Below the pieces are notes generated by a model that was not told the origin of the DNA, ran no database searches, and saw only the letters and a list, made by a program, of their open reading frames with translations. Shown in pieces: positions 38,169 through 49,440 of a stretch of 64,000 nucleotides of DNA (position 1 is its first letter; the number at the start of each line of letters is the position of its first letter). The stretch comes from Plotosus lineatus. Its lineage: Eukaryota > Chordata > Actinopteri > Siluriformes > Plotosidae. The position numbers and the translations under genes were made by a program. The stretch covers positions 608,501 to 672,500 of the forward strand of contig CM045729.1 of the NCBI GenBank assembly GCA_024760905.1, in the 5' to 3' direction.

Positions 38169-38480
38169 TCAAAGACAGAAAATAGCAATGTTGTCAAACC
38201 TGAATGTTTGTTTGCAGCCTTGTATGTGGAGCATAACATTCCCATCAACTTCATCATACTGTATAACACACTTGGGGATGTGGATGTGCTCCATGGGGAC
38301 GATCTGTTCCAGTTCCTTTAAGATGTGCACGTAGCGGATTTTGTTCAAAAACTTCACACTGATAAAGGGTCTGGAGATGGCCATGTTCTAGCTGCTGCTG
38401 CTGACCACAGGGGCATCGAAGATGTAAACAGACAGCTGTACCTTAAATTCTCTCAGATTCTTTTTCACAAAGTTTCCAGT
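38169..38480 (-). pseudogene. BCH/CRAL-TRIO-like protein fragment
   Basis: Minus-strand text KKNLREF, a TAG, then [20 protein letters not shown] and [19 protein letters not shown] resembles the end of a BCH/CRAL-TRIO_2 domain (BNIP2, ATCAY, PRUNE2 or ARHGAP1 group), which binds lipids or small GTPase partners. The stop (plus CTA at 38388-38390) and lack of flanking exons indicate a fragment. It directly abuts hAT-like sequence at 38482. The assignment is from motif memory and only moderate. Confidence 0.45.
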
Positions 38481-38481
38481 A

Positions 38482-38889
38482 TTGATCAAAACTGGAATTG
38501 AAGACACAGATGACACCATCAACAACCTTAAGATTGAGTTTAATGATTATTGCTCAACCAGTTTCAAAGCGGAACAAATGAGAATGCCTGCAGATGAGTT
38601 GTGGTTCTCACTTCCCCCACACTGTCAAAGGAGATGGGAAGCCCAGATTTCAAAAGTTGAGCCACCATCAATTCCACACAGCAATGCTAAATGTGAAAGA
38701 ATTTTCAGTCACATGAAGAAGAATAAAACAGACTTGAGGAGAACACTATCCGATGACATGCTGTCAGCCCTACTTATTCAAAAATCAAGAAGCAACATCT
38801 GTTATGAACAGACATTCACTGCCTTCTTCTTGAAGAGAGCAAAGGCTGCTCCAAAAGAAGCAGCCAAAAAGGATCAGTTAGAAGAATGA
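38482..38889 (+). pseudogene. hAT transposase C-terminal dimerisation domain
   Basis: The open frame includes PADELWFSLPPHCQRRWEAQ, IPHSNAKCERIFSHMKKNKT and DLRRTLSDDMLSALLIQKS, the Ser-Asn-x-x-x-Glu-Arg signature of hAT dimerisation regions, and a Lys-rich C-terminus before TGA. The catalytic core is absent. It may be a hAT remnant or part of a domesticated hAT-derived gene; the short isolated frame favours a remnant. Confidence 0.7.
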
Positions 38890-39756
38890 TAATCACTTGG
38901 CTTTGACATCCACTTGTCTCTCTGAATACTTCTCAATGGGGAAGTTTATTTTCAAGTGATAGGATACACTACAATGGGGATTACAATATGGAGTTAGGAT
39001 TGCTTTGTGGTGAGTAAAAATGCTTAGTACTAGGACACTACCCTTTACTATTTGTTGCATTTCATGTGACTCACCTTAAACCATGTCGAAGAATGTTAAT
39101 TTAAAAAAAAAGATATGGGGGAAAGGGGGGGTGTTTCGTATCAATTTGATGCATCTTTGCCGCTATAGCAGAGTCTGTTTTTTTGGTTTGGAAAAGTTGG
39201 CAGCTATGGGAACGGTATACAGATGTTCTATATTATTATACAGAATAATAAAATATGCAGATGCAACTTACAAATATAAAGATGTGGTATTATGTATAAA
39301 AAGTGTCGTGGGAATTTTATTGATTGGGTAGAAGTCAATGTTTCTTATTATCGATCAGGCAGAAGTCAATATTTCTCAGGAGTTGAGTTTATTCAGAGCA
39401 ATACACATGCAAACGGCATGTGCAGAGAGATCTTTACTCATGCTGTGGGTTACATGATATTTATAAGGGAGCTCCCCCGAAGTATAAGGGAGTGGGACTT
39501 TCCACTCCCTTCCAGGCTCCTTGGAGTGAAGCACTCCCTTCCACTCAACTGTAGATGATGATAAGAAGTAAAAAGGAGTGGAAGCTTCCTGTTTAAGTGA
39601 GAATAACAAAGTTGAAGAAAAAGTTACAAAGTTCATTTCATACATAAGGGTCAAGCTTGTATTTTTCCCTGACAAAAGATACTCATATACAGATACACAG
39701 TGTGCTATGAATGTATACGCAGAAGAGGAAGAAGAACACTGTGAATAATTTATAAC
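38890..39756. other. No gene seen
   Basis: Mostly AT-rich. A GGGAGTGGGACTTTCCACTCCC-type imperfect inverted repeat of GGAGTG units lies at 39470-39545. No element identified. Confidence 0.4.
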
Positions 39757-39768
39757 AGTGGAAGCATG

Positions 39769-40103
39769 GTGGGCAGTGGCGGCCTAGTGGTAAAGGTGCT
39801 GGATCACTGACCCTAGGGTTCAAGCCCCACTCACCACCGGTTGTCACTGTCCCCGAGTGCAGTCAACTGCGTTATCAAAGGCCGGCCATGTCTCTCACTG
39901 TCTATGGTGTGAGGCATGTAAAAAAACCATTGCTGACTTTTGACAAGAGTATCTGCAAAGCCATCAGCGTGTTTCCGCTCTGCGGTGGCCTGGCGAGCTG
40001 TCCAGGGTGTCCTCTGCCCTCACTCGGAGTCAGCTGGGATGGGCGCCAGCCCACCCCGCAACCCTAATTAGGATTAAGCGGTTACAGAAAATGCACTGAA
40101 TGA
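39769..40103 (+). mobile_element. Chimeric SINE: RTE-SINE head with L2-type tail (copy S3)
   Basis: A 335-bp unit flanked by a perfect 12-bp target duplication AGTGGAAGCATG (39757-39768, 40104-40115). The head GGCCTAGTGGTAAAGGTGC (A box) and GGTTCAAGCCCCACTC (B box) and body (CCATTGCTGACTTTTGACAA) are those of S1/S4/S9. From about 39985 the RTE tail is replaced by GTCAGCTGGGATGGGCGCCA, CCCGCAACCCTAATTAGGAT and AAGCGGTTACAGAAAATG, an L2-type end. Confidence 0.85.
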
Positions 40104-40115
40104 AGTGGAAGCATG

Positions 40116-40349
40116 TACATGTGCATGCATGATATGAATGGTACAAATGGTACTGATATGGTTTAGTGCTGATGGGAAGGGAAGGTTCAGCAAGTGTAAT
40201 ATGGATGGGAAGAGAAGGTTCAGCAGGGGACTGAGTTCAGTAGGTGACAGCTGTGGGGAAGAAGCTGTTCCTAAACCTGCTGGCTTCTTGTGGTGGAACT
40301 GATGGTGGAGTAGAATGGAATCAGTAATTGCATCTGATAATTTACACAG
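40116..40349. other. Intronic sequence, nothing recognised
   Basis: Contains a short direct repeat of GGGAAG..AAGGTTCAGCA at 40175-40225; no element. Confidence 0.4.
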
Positions 40350-40364
40350 AAATACATCCAGTCT

Positions 40365-40743
40365 TCCTCTTCTTCTTCTTCTTCTTTTCCTTTCGGCTGT
40401 TCCCTTTCAGGGGTCGCCACAGCGAATCATCTGCCTCCATCCTCATGGAAGTCAAATTAATGATTGGCATGTTTGATTTGGCATAGGTTTTAACGTCGGA
40501 TGCTCTTCTTGACACAACTCTTTAGCAAGAGACAGAGACACACTATGTAGCCGACTCTTGTCAATAGTCAGCAATGGTTCTTTGACATGCCTTTCACCAT
40601 AGACAGTGAGCGGCATGGCCGGCCTTTGATAACCCAGTTAGCTGCACTGGGGGGACAGTGATAACCTTGTGGAGAGTGGGACTCAAATCCCTAACACTAG
40701 GATCAGCGATTCAGCGCCTGTTACCACCAGGCCACCACTCCCC
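40365..40743 (-). mobile_element. SINE with RTE-type tail (copy S4)
   Basis: Complete copy, tail (CTTCTTCTTCTTCTTTTCC on plus) at left, tRNA-like head at right (minus GGCCTGGTGGTAACAGG). The target duplication AAATACATCCAGTCT (40350-40364, 40744-40758) is shared with the RTE directly to its right. Confidence 0.9.
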
Positions 40744-40786
40744 AAATACATCCAGTCTCTTCTTCTTTTCCTTTCGGCTGTTCCCT

Positions 40787-42087
40787 TCAGGGGTCGCCAC
40801 AGCAAATGATCTGCCTCCATCTCTCCCTATCCTCTGCATCTTCTACTCTTACTCCAACGACCTTCATGTCCGCCTTCACCACATCCATAAATCTTCTCTT
40901 TGGTCTTCCTCTGGGCCTTTTGCCTGGTAGTTCCAACCTCAGCATCCTACGACCAATATACTCACTATCCCTCCTCTGTACATGTCCAAACCATCTCAAT
41001 CTAGCCTCTCTGACTTTGTCTCCAAAACATCTAACATGTGCTGTCCCTCTGATGTACTCATTTCTGATCCTATCCATCCTCGTTACTCCCAAAGAGAACC
41101 TCAACATTTTCATCTCTGCTACCTCCAACTCTGACTCCTGTCTTTTCCCCAGGGCCACTGTCTCTAAACCATACAACATTGCTGGCCTCATCACCGTCTT
41201 GTACACTTTTCCCTTCACTCTTGCCGATACTCTCCTATCACACATCACACCGGACACTTTTCTCCATCCATTCCAACCTGCCTGCACGCGCTTCTTCACC
41301 TCTTTTCCACACTCTCCATTGCTCTGGATTGTTGAGCCTAAGTACTTAAAATCCTCCACCTTCTTTATCTCTGCCCCCTGTAACCTCAAAGTTCCTCTTG
41401 GGTCCTTGTCGTTCACACACATGTATTCTGTCTTACTAAGACTAACCTTCAATCCCCTCCTTTCCAGGGCATACCTCCACCTCTCTAGATTTTCCTCCAC
41501 TTGGTCTCTGCTCTCACTACAGATCACTATGTCATCTGCAAACATCATAGTCCATGGAGATTCTTGTCTAACCTCGTCTGTTAGCCTGTCCATCACCATA
41601 GCAAACAAGAAGGGGCTCAGAGCTGACCCTTGATGCAGTCCCACCTCCACCTTGAACTCTTCTGTCACACCGACAGCACACCTCACCACTGTCTTACAGC
41701 TATCATACATGTCCTGCACCACTCTAACATACTTCTCTGTCACTCCAGACTTCCTCATACAGTTCTCCACAGTTCTTCTCTCGGCACCCTGTCATATGCT
41801 TTCTCCAGATCCACAAAGGCACAATGCAGCTCCTTCTGACCTTCTCTGTACTTCTCTATTAACATCCTCAAAGCAAACACTGCATCTGTGGTGCTCTTTC
41901 TTGGCATGAAACCAAACTGTTGTTCACAAATGCTGACCTCTGCCCTTAGTCTAGCTTCCACTATTCTTTCCCATAGCTTCATTGTATGGCTCATCAACTT
42001 TATCCCTCTGTAGTTGCCACAACTCTGTACATCTCCCTTGTTCTTAAAAATGGGCACAAGCATACTTCTCCTCCATTCCTCTGGCAT
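40787..42087 (-). pseudogene. RTE reverse transcriptase, copy I
   Basis: Two overlapping frames (42087-41755 and 41770-40787) split by one base near 41765. Together they cover VPIFKNKGD, SCGNYRGIKLMS, A box FVDLEKAYDRVPR, B box LHQGSALSPFLFAMVMD, C box MMFADDIVICSE, EDFKYLGSTIQ and the C-terminal WFGHVQRRDSEYIG region. The variant SKTEYMCVNDKDPRGTL places it with copy E. Only a single shift separates this polymerase from an open frame. Confidence 0.88.
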
Positions 42088-42383
42088 CTGCTCACTTTCT
42101 AAGACCTTGTTGAATATTCTTGTCAGAAAATCTACTGCTACCTCCCCTAGACACTTCCATACCTCAACTGGTATGTCATCAGGGCCAACTGCCTGTTCAA
42201 TGCCCTCCTCACTTCTCCCTGACTAATCTTTGCTACTTCCTGCTCCTCAACGGTCACCCCTTCTACTCTTTTTTCTCTTTCATTTTCCTCATTAATCAGC
42301 TCTTCAAAGTACTCTTTCCATCTTCCCAGCACACTTCTGTCATCAGTCAATACATTTCCCTCTCTGTCCTTTATCACTCTAAC

Positions 42384-43808
42384 TTACTGCACGTCTTTCC
42401 CATCTCTATTTCTCTGCTGTGCTAACCTGTATAGATCATTTTCTCCCTCATTGTTCAACCTATCATACAAGTCATCATACGCCCTCTGTTTGGCCTTTGA
42501 CACTGCTACCTTCGCCTTACGCTGTGTCTCCCTGTACTCCTGTTTACTCTCTTCGGTCCTCTCAATGTCCCACTTCTTCTTGGCTAACCTCTTCTTTTGT
42601 ACACACTCCTGCACTTCCTCATTCCACCACCAAGTTTCCTTACCTACTCTCCTTCCAGAGGACACACCAAGTACTCTCCTACCGGTCTCCCTGATCACAT
42701 TGGCTGTGGTTGTCCAGTCCTCTGGAAGCACTTCCTGACTACCCAAAGCCTGTTTCAACTCCTCCTTGAAGACAACACGACACTCTTCCTTTTTCAGCTT
42801 CCACCACTTTGTCTTCTGCTCTGCCTTTGCCTTTTTCACCTTTCTCACCATCAGTGTCATCCTGAACACCACCATCCTATGCTGTTTGGCAACACTCTCA
42901 CCCACTACTACTTTGCAGTCACTGACTTCCTTCAAATTACATCGCCTACACAAGATGTAGTCTACCTGTGTGCTCTTACCTCCGCTTTCATAAGTCACCC
43001 TATGCTTCTGTTTCTTCTTGAAGAAAGTATTCACCATTTCCATCCTTTTTGCAAAATCGATCAACATCTGTCCTTCTGTGTTCCTGTCCTGGATACCAAA
43101 CCTGCCCATCACTTCCTCGTCCCCTCTGTTGCCTGCACCAACATGTCCATTGAAGTCTGCTCCAATGACCACTCTTTCACCTCTGGGGGTACTCTGCATC
43201 GCTTCATCTAACTCACTCCAGAATCTCTCCTTCTCTTCTAGCTTACATCCTGCCTGTGGGGCATAAGCACTAACAGCATTGACCATTACGCCTTCAATTT
43301 CTAACTTGAGACTCATCACTCTGTCTGACACTCTTTTCACTTCTAGAACATTCCTGACAAACCCCTCCTTCAAGATGACTCCTACTCCATTTCTCTTCCC
43401 ATCCACACCATTATAAAACAGTTTAAACCCTGCTCCTAAGCTTCTAGCCTTTCTACCTTTCCACCTTGTCTCCTGAACACACAGTATGTCCACCTTCCTC
43501 CTCTGCATCATGTCAGCCAGCTCCCTATCTTTTCCTTGCATAGTTCCAACATTCAAAGTCCCTACTCTCAGTCCTAGGCTCACGCATTTCCTCTTCTCTC
43601 TCTGCCTACGGACACGCCTCCCGCCTCTCCTTCTTCGACCAACAGTAGTCCAATTTCCATAAGCACCCTGTTGGTTGACAGCACTAATGGCGGTCGTTGT
43701 TAACCCGGGCCTCGACCGATCCGGTATGAATTCTGTATTGATCATTTGCATTTTTAAATGTGGCAGAAGTTTTACGCCAGATGCCCTTCCTGTCGCAACC
43801 CTCTGCAT
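42384..43808 (-). pseudogene. RTE endonuclease ORF, copy I
   Basis: A 474-codon frame with LNVGT (Asn), CVQETRWKG (Glu), SAYAPQAG, IGADFNGHVG (Asp/Asn) and AKQHRMVVFRM (His), all the expected endonuclease residues, then the Lys-rich linker (RLAKKKWDIERTEESKQEYR) ending at a stop after GKDVQ. The frame for the polymerase start (42377-42147) follows the stop and has a small deletion in KNGKAVGPDD. The enzyme would nick target DNA in the nucleus. Confidence 0.86.
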
Positions 43809-43906
43809 TTATCCGGGCTTGGGACCGGCATAAGGGGGAGAGACACTGGTTAGTGCATCCCCCCCCCCCCCCCCCCCCTCATGGCTGCATTAAATACATC
43901 CAGTCT

Positions 43907-44230
43907 CTTTATGGGAAAAAATCACCATGGAGCAAAACAACCCAAAACACACCAACACAGCAAAGGACTTTTCCTCTGGCTTTGGCTGTGCACCTCACCC
44001 TTTATTCCTCTGGGTTCATCTGCGCCTCTCGCCAGCTTTCCCTTCGGGGCTCATCTGTGCCCCGTGCCCTTTTTTCCTCAGGGTTTAGTTATGCCTGTCC
44101 TGTATCTCACTGTATTTGTTTAGTAATATTTGGAAGTATAAGGTGCCGTTAAAACTTTTGCGTTGTAGTACAGGGTTATTATCAGGTGCTTGTTTGATTA
44201 AGGAGGTTATGTTCCTCATGTTTCTCTACA
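43907..44230. other. Intronic sequence before the second RS exon
   Basis: No element seen; ends in a pyrimidine-rich acceptor at 44221-44231. Confidence 0.5.
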
Positions 44231-44231
44231 G

Positions 44232-44391
44232 TTCTCATTTTCATCACAGTTATCAGAGGCGGCAGAGTCGCTCACACTCTCATTCTCATCATCAGCGCTC
44301 ACACAGCCGCTCTTATAGCAGGGATACATGACGACGACGGAGCTCCTCACAGTCCCCATTGAGCAACCTTAGGCGGCATGTTGGCAACAGG
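44232..44391 (+). pseudogene. tra2b: tra2b-like second RS exon with stop
   Basis: After TTTCTCTACAG the frame reads YQRRQSRSHSHSHHQRSHSR, SYSRDT, then TGA in place of an Arg codon, and continues RRRSSSQSPLSNLRRHVGNR to donor GTGAGT. The end matches the conserved linker before the RRM. Phase 0 end. Confidence 0.85.
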
Positions 44392-44519
44392 GTGAGTCTT
44401 AAATACATTTTGAATTTTTTTCAACTCTGCTTTGTGACGGGTCAGTGCCCTGTACTCTTTACCAGATATTCATAAGGCATTGAATAAATGGTTTAGTTGT
44501 GTTTTGTGATGTCTTGTAG

Positions 44520-44701
44520 GCGAACCCTGATCCGAACACATGTTTAGGAGTGTTTGAGCTAAGTTTGTACACCATAGAGCAAGAGCAAGATTTTCAAAGT
44601 ATGGCCCACTTTCAGATGTGTGTATTGTGTACAAACAGCAGTCACGCCACTCGTGGGGGTTCGCCTTTGTTTACTATGAGAGCAAAGAGGATGTGCAAGA
44701 G
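44520..44701 (+). pseudogene. tra2b: tra2b-like RRM exon with frameshift
   Basis: [18 protein letters not shown] starts the RRM (RNP2 region). Seven bases are missing net before [14 protein letters not shown], after which the second frame gives RNP1 as [10 protein letters not shown] (Arg-Gly lost to Trp-Gly). 182 bases instead of the expected 189. The donor after GAG is GCATGT, not GT. Confidence 0.88.
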
Positions 44702-44821
44702 GCATGTTAACTTTTGGTTTCTGTTAAACTTAATGTGACCCACTAGTTTATGGTTTACATCCTATACATTAATACTCTTTTAGTATAAAAACTTGACTTT
44801 CATATGTTTATTCTCATGTAG

Positions 44822-44937
44822 GCTAAAGAAAGGGCAAACAGTATGGAGCTGGATGGCCGCAGGATCCGAGTGGACTTCTCTATCACCAAAAGACCAGACA
44901 CCCCTCCGCCCGGAATCTACATGAGACGGCCCACGTA
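44822..44937 (+). pseudogene. tra2b: tra2b-like RRM C-terminal exon
   Basis: Reads [20 protein letters not shown] then [18 protein letters not shown]. The exon ends ACGTA before donor GTAAGT; the split Tyr is completed by the next exon. Little damage is seen here. Confidence 0.9.
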
Positions 44938-45167
44938 GTAAGTGTGTGAAGACTTGGGTGATTGTGCAAAAGTTAAGCTTTAAATATGTATAATATAAGG
45001 TAAAAAACAAAAAATGTCAACAATAACAAACACCTGAACAAATGAGTTTCTACTAGTTTTTAGAATATTTTGAAATATCACTGACAAAAAGCTCAAGCAC
45101 CACATTTTATTTGAGGTTGAAACAGAAAACTGTTTTTTTCTCAGTGTATATGAAGTATGAACAAGAA

Positions 45168-45434
45168 TCAACTCCGATAAAAAAAAAGCTTGCTTGTCAC
45201 ATATTTTGTGTGAAGGTAAAAAATAAATATAGAATAAACAATCACGGTCCAAAAAACAGAGCCCTGAGGGATCCCACAAGAAACCCAAGAAGAATGAGAG
45301 ATAGTCCCAAGCAGCAAACAGTAAAACTTGCACCAGTAATGTAGACTATAAACCACCGTCGAGCTATTTCTGAAGTACATACATATATACATACAAACAA
45401 AGAGATTATGTTGAGTAGCTTTTACAACAACCAA
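45168..45434 (-). mobile_element. L2-like LINE polymerase fragment
   Basis: Minus translation SSWVSCGIPQGSVFW matches the B box of L2-group polymerases (Cys-Gly-Val-Pro-Gln-Gly-Ser-Val-Leu). It lies in the tra2b-like intron 44938-45696. Confidence 0.6.
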
Positions 45435-45640
45435 ACGGGAATTTACTTTTTTTTTTTTTTTTTTTACAATGTATTAGATACATTATTTTTCTATGTACTG
45501 CACAAAATTACTGGGTCACAGCCTTCTTCAGTTCATGGACATACAAGAATCTATAGTTTATTTCCTTTTAAAACAATTTATAACTATTGTCTGTAAAAAC
45601 ACTTTAGAAATACAATGTATTCAACTGTGTATGAATGGGT

Positions 45641-45686
<46 letters not shown>
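45641..45686. repeat. (TG)n tract at a tra2b-like acceptor
   Basis: Followed by AGAGAGACAG and the exon at 45697, so there is almost no pyrimidine tract. Confidence 0.95.
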
Positions 45687-45693
<7 letters not shown>

Positions 45694-45696
45694 CAG

Positions 45697-45786
45697 TGGA
45701 GGCGGTGGTCCTGGTCCCAGTCTGAGTCGGCGTCGTGATTATTATGATCGTTATGATGACCGAGATTACTACAGCAGATCATACAG
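45697..45786 (+). pseudogene. tra2b: tra2b-like Gly/Tyr-rich exon
   Basis: Reads GGGGPGPSLSRRRDYYDRYD and DRDYYSRSYR, the glycine linker and Tyr-rich start of the second RS region. The phase matches both neighbours; donor GTGAGA. Confidence 0.88.
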
Positions 45787-45857
45787 GTGAGACTGAGCAT
45801 GTGCAGAACGCTCGTGTTGACATTAACAGACTTCATTAATCTGTGTCTGTGTTACAG

Positions 45858-45925
45858 GAGGAGGTCTCCATCTCCGTATTACAGCCGTGGTGGATATCAC
45901 TCATGTTCTTGATCCTACTCCGCCA
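45858..45925 (+). pseudogene. tra2b: tra2b-like C-terminal RS exon with stop
   Basis: The acceptor GTGTTACAG leads into RRSPSPYYSRGGYHSCS, then TGA where CGA (Arg) is expected, then SYS. A possible donor GTGAGT follows 45925. No 3' UTR was identified with confidence. Confidence 0.82.
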
Positions 45926-45947
45926 GTGAGTCTCTCTCACACATATT

Positions 45948-45950
<3 letters not shown>

Positions 45951-45987
<37 letters not shown>
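45951..45987. repeat. (AC)n microsatellite
   Basis: AC run just after the last tra2b-like exon. Confidence 0.93.
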
Positions 45988-45988
<1 letters not shown>

Positions 45989-47492
45989 CTGGTAAAGATG
46001 CAGTCACATGGGAAGCAACATGCAGTACAAGGGCTGCTTCACCACTGAGCTATAGGTGACATCACCGTGTGAAGGAAGCATATCACTTTGCTGATAGAGT
46101 GTCATCAGCTCTTGTTGCCTGTGTAATTCCCTTAATTATTTTCCGCTTAACAGTTTCACTTTCCAAGTGAAAGTGTGAGCGTCAGGGCCATGAAAACGTG
46201 TATCATTATTTTAATGATTGTTGTTAATGATTGATTGGTGAGTATATTATGGAGACTGTGGTGCATTATGAACGAGGAAGAGTTAAACATATATAAGTAC
46301 TTGCGTGAAATGTTTGAGAAAAGCATGGTGTCTACAGGTATAATATAATATCCCATGCATAATGACTATGGGATATTTACACATGGCAATAATAACCTCA
46401 TCATGTTGATGTGGATGGAGTCATGAAACTTTTGTTCATTGTGTCCCTCTTTGAATATTTTAGCAATCTCAGTGTTTGGGGGCATCAGCACAACTCTGCA
46501 TCCACCCACTTCACACAGATTGAAAAAATTTCGCCTCTCATCACTTATTTTACTGGGGATCTTTGACCTTGCATGGTTGCTTGCTGCTCCCTGCTTCCTG
46601 TGTCAGTGTGACATGATAGTGTCATGTCAGTAACATTGCATTTAAACTGTTGTTGAGATGATCGGAGCTTATTTTCATACATCTACTTTGCAGCTATGAC
46701 TGTTCTTATGCCAACATACAGCATTAATGTGTCGCGCAAGCACAGTGCTAAAGGGAGTGTTCGAATTTCTGTTACTACACTCAAAAACGTACAACTCTCA
46801 TGTTGGTTTGATCACTTAAAGGCATGTTCTGTGAAAAAATATACACCGTGTATGTTCAATATCACTATTTAACACAACTTAATATTCTACTGAAGGACGG
46901 AAATTACTCCTTTCTCAATTTTACACCAAGAATGGGGTAAAAAAAAATGTTGGCGAGCTTGCAGGCGAGTTGTGACATTGGCTGTCATTCACAAAAATAC
47001 CCAAACAAAACCAAAGTTTTGTGTACACATAATTTAGTGATGTTCAGTTTAGATAGGTTAAATGCAGAGACAGTGATATTTCTTGTGAGATTAATACAGC
47101 ATATAAGAAGGAGTCAATCCAGATAAGAGCATCTGCTAAATGCTGTAAATGTATTTATGAATCAAGCAAAGATCCAGCTGTATCTGCATACGCTGGAAGA
47201 TTTCTCTCTTCCCATAGTGTCTGCCACCTCTGCTAATTAAGTTCAGATTTATTTGTATAGAGCTTTTTACAGTTTACATTGTCACAAAGCAGCTTTACAC
47301 AGTAAAACAGTAAAAATCGTTGTGTATGTTCAAGTTCCACATCACTGTATTCAATTTTTATTTACAACTTGCATAATGTCCCAACTTTTTTGGGATCCGG
47401 TCTGTAAGTTCGAGATACAGTATAAATAACTGCGATGCTCCTCCTCTGCTAGATGGGGTTGGTGTATATAACTGTATCCGGAAAGACTCACG
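45988..47492. other. No gene seen
   Basis: Intergenic. 47248-47315 repeats the teleost interspersed sequence of 9455 (ATTTATTTGTATAGAGCTTT). A 64-codon frame at 46439 has no recognisable motif. Confidence 0.5.
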
Positions 47493-47502
47493 TCATTTAA
47501 TG

Positions 47503-47857
47503 CTATATCTTCTTTTCCTTTCGGCTTTTTCCCTTTTTCAGATGTCACCACAGCAAACCATTTAATTTGCATGTTTGATTTGGCTTAGGTTTTTATGTTG
47601 GATGCCCTTCCTGACACAACCCTTTAGCACGGGACAGAAACATGCTGATGGCTATGCAGCTCCTCTTTATGAAAGTTAGCAATGGTTCTTTTACATGAAC
47701 CTCCCACCATAGACAGTGAGAGGCATTTTGCTGGCCTTTGATAGCCCAGTTAGCTGCACAGGGGGAACAGTGACAACCCTGTGGAGAGTGGGACTCAAAC
47801 CCCCAACCTTAGGGTCAGCGATCCAGCGCCCTATACCACCAGGCCACCACTGCTCCT
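47503..47857 (-). mobile_element. SINE with RTE-type tail (copy S9)
   Basis: A 355-bp copy with 10-bp target duplication TCATTTAATG (47493-47502, 47858-47867), tail at left, tRNA-like head at right. Sequence order is identical to S1 and S4. Confidence 0.85.
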
Positions 47858-47867
47858 TCATTTAATG

Positions 47868-48425
47868 TGACATATTCATTGGATTTAATCCATGTTTCTG
47901 TTAAATACATTACTGTACACTAAACTCCTGATCAGTAATGATTTCATTAACAATAAGAACTTTAGATGTAAGACATATAACATTTAATAACCTGATCTTT
48001 AGATCACTGGTGCAGACTGTAGGTTCGGTATGATTTAAATGTATGTTTATAAGATTATTCAGGGATGAGCGTTTTCCACTTAGAATTCCACTTTTTTTTT
48101 TCAATCAAAATGGATTTTTTTATGTTGTTGCAAATTTGGTGACAAAATCTTAAGGGGTAGGGTAGGGTCTGCTACTATTTCTGGGCGGCCGGACTGACTC
48201 GCCGCCAGCTGACTCAGGACTCGTGTAATGTGTATAATTCACAGATTTGTAGGCATGCATTTTGAATATTGGACTTTCTCACATTAGTCACACATGAGAC
48301 ATTAGTTCAATACACATGAGACATTAGTTTGTATTTGGTGTATAACCAATGTCTCATGTGTATCGGTACCCCTGTATTGGTATTTTCTGAATGACAACCA
48401 ATTCGTATTAACATTCCTAAACTAC
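47868..48425. other. No gene seen
   Basis: AT-rich, with a direct repeat of ACACATGAGACATTAGTT at 48289-48330; otherwise nothing. Confidence 0.4.
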
Positions 48426-48429
48426 TTTC

Positions 48430-49440
48430 CCATGCTACATGATTGGATCTTTGGCTGTGTGGAAATGTAGAGAGAGAAAAAAAGAATTATTGTGGCAATA
48501 CTCGTGTGTGTAGGTTTGTATCAATCAAAATGCCGAATGTTATCGAGACTCGTGACGAAGCTAAAGTGTGTGAGATAGATGCAGATCTGAAAAACAAGTT
48601 TCGATGGGACTGGTTGGATAGATAGGTGACGGTGTCTTCAGTGGGAAGCAGCAACCAGGAACCATTATCTGTACTTGTGTCTGATTTCATGAAAAAGCTT
48701 GATGTCGCTAGCAAAGCTCTCTGTACAGTGTGTGATGATGTCATTCTTTACGGATCGAAAGGATGGAAGGCTTTACAGAGTCCCACAACCTTGGTGAAAC
48801 ACCGAAAGCAGACATTTATATTGAAAAGCAACTATTCGATCTCAAGTACTTTTTGACAGCCTGGTCAAACTCACCCTTCCGGCACTGGCGCGGCACAACT
48901 CCAAGCACCGGCATAACCATTGGTGGTCAGATCAGCATCTCCTGGATGTGTACCCAGCACTAACGAAGATGGTCTATGCGTTGCTGTTCTGCTTCCATGG
49001 TCCACAGGTCGAAGGCTCCTTCAACATCATGGGTGACGTCCTCAATCAAAAGTCCTGCTGCATGGAGATCCACACACTAAGTACAGTGTAGACGGTGAGC
49101 TACCACATGAGAGCAAGACGGAAGACACCACTGGAGTATTTCAAGAGGGAAAGTATACTTCATTCTCCAGTTGATCCTTTGCTGATGGGAAACATGAAGA
49201 GGTGTTATTCTAAGTACAAGGCTGAACTTCAAGCAAAGAGAGAACTGAGGAAAGCTACCCATACATCAATGGCTCTGCCAAGCACAAGCATGCAGAGTAA
49301 GAGAAAAGGCCAAGGAGGAGTTAGACGGGGAGCAAAAGAAAGCAATGCTGGAGCTTGTGAGAAATCAAGAGGAGTTGGCTAAAGAGGGAGAGGACCAACA
49401 AGCTTTGAGCTCTTGCTTAAAAGCTCAAAATGAAGAAGAA
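48430..49440 (+). pseudogene. hAT/BED-like transposon gene remnant
   Basis: The first frame has NKFRWDWLD then TAG, followed by a Cys-x-x-Cys finger CTVCDDVILYGSKGWKALQS, the layout of BED-like domains of teleost hAT-type elements. After a gap, TKMVYALLFCFHGPQVEGSF, then YHMRARRKTPLEYFKRESIL, the C-terminal part of the same kind of protein as I recall it, continues in shifted frames to a Lys/Gln-rich end. The core is missing, several stops are present and no inverted ends were found. The family name is tentative. Confidence 0.5.

Larger units (their letters stand above)
40759..43891 (-). mobile_element. RTE LINE copy I, near full length
   Basis: A 3.1-kb copy with tail at 40759-40790 and 5' end with a C/G-run near 43858-43885. 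Target duplication AAATACATCCAGTCT (40744-40758, 43892-43906). Endonuclease, linker and polymerase are all present but in four frames. Confidence 0.92.
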
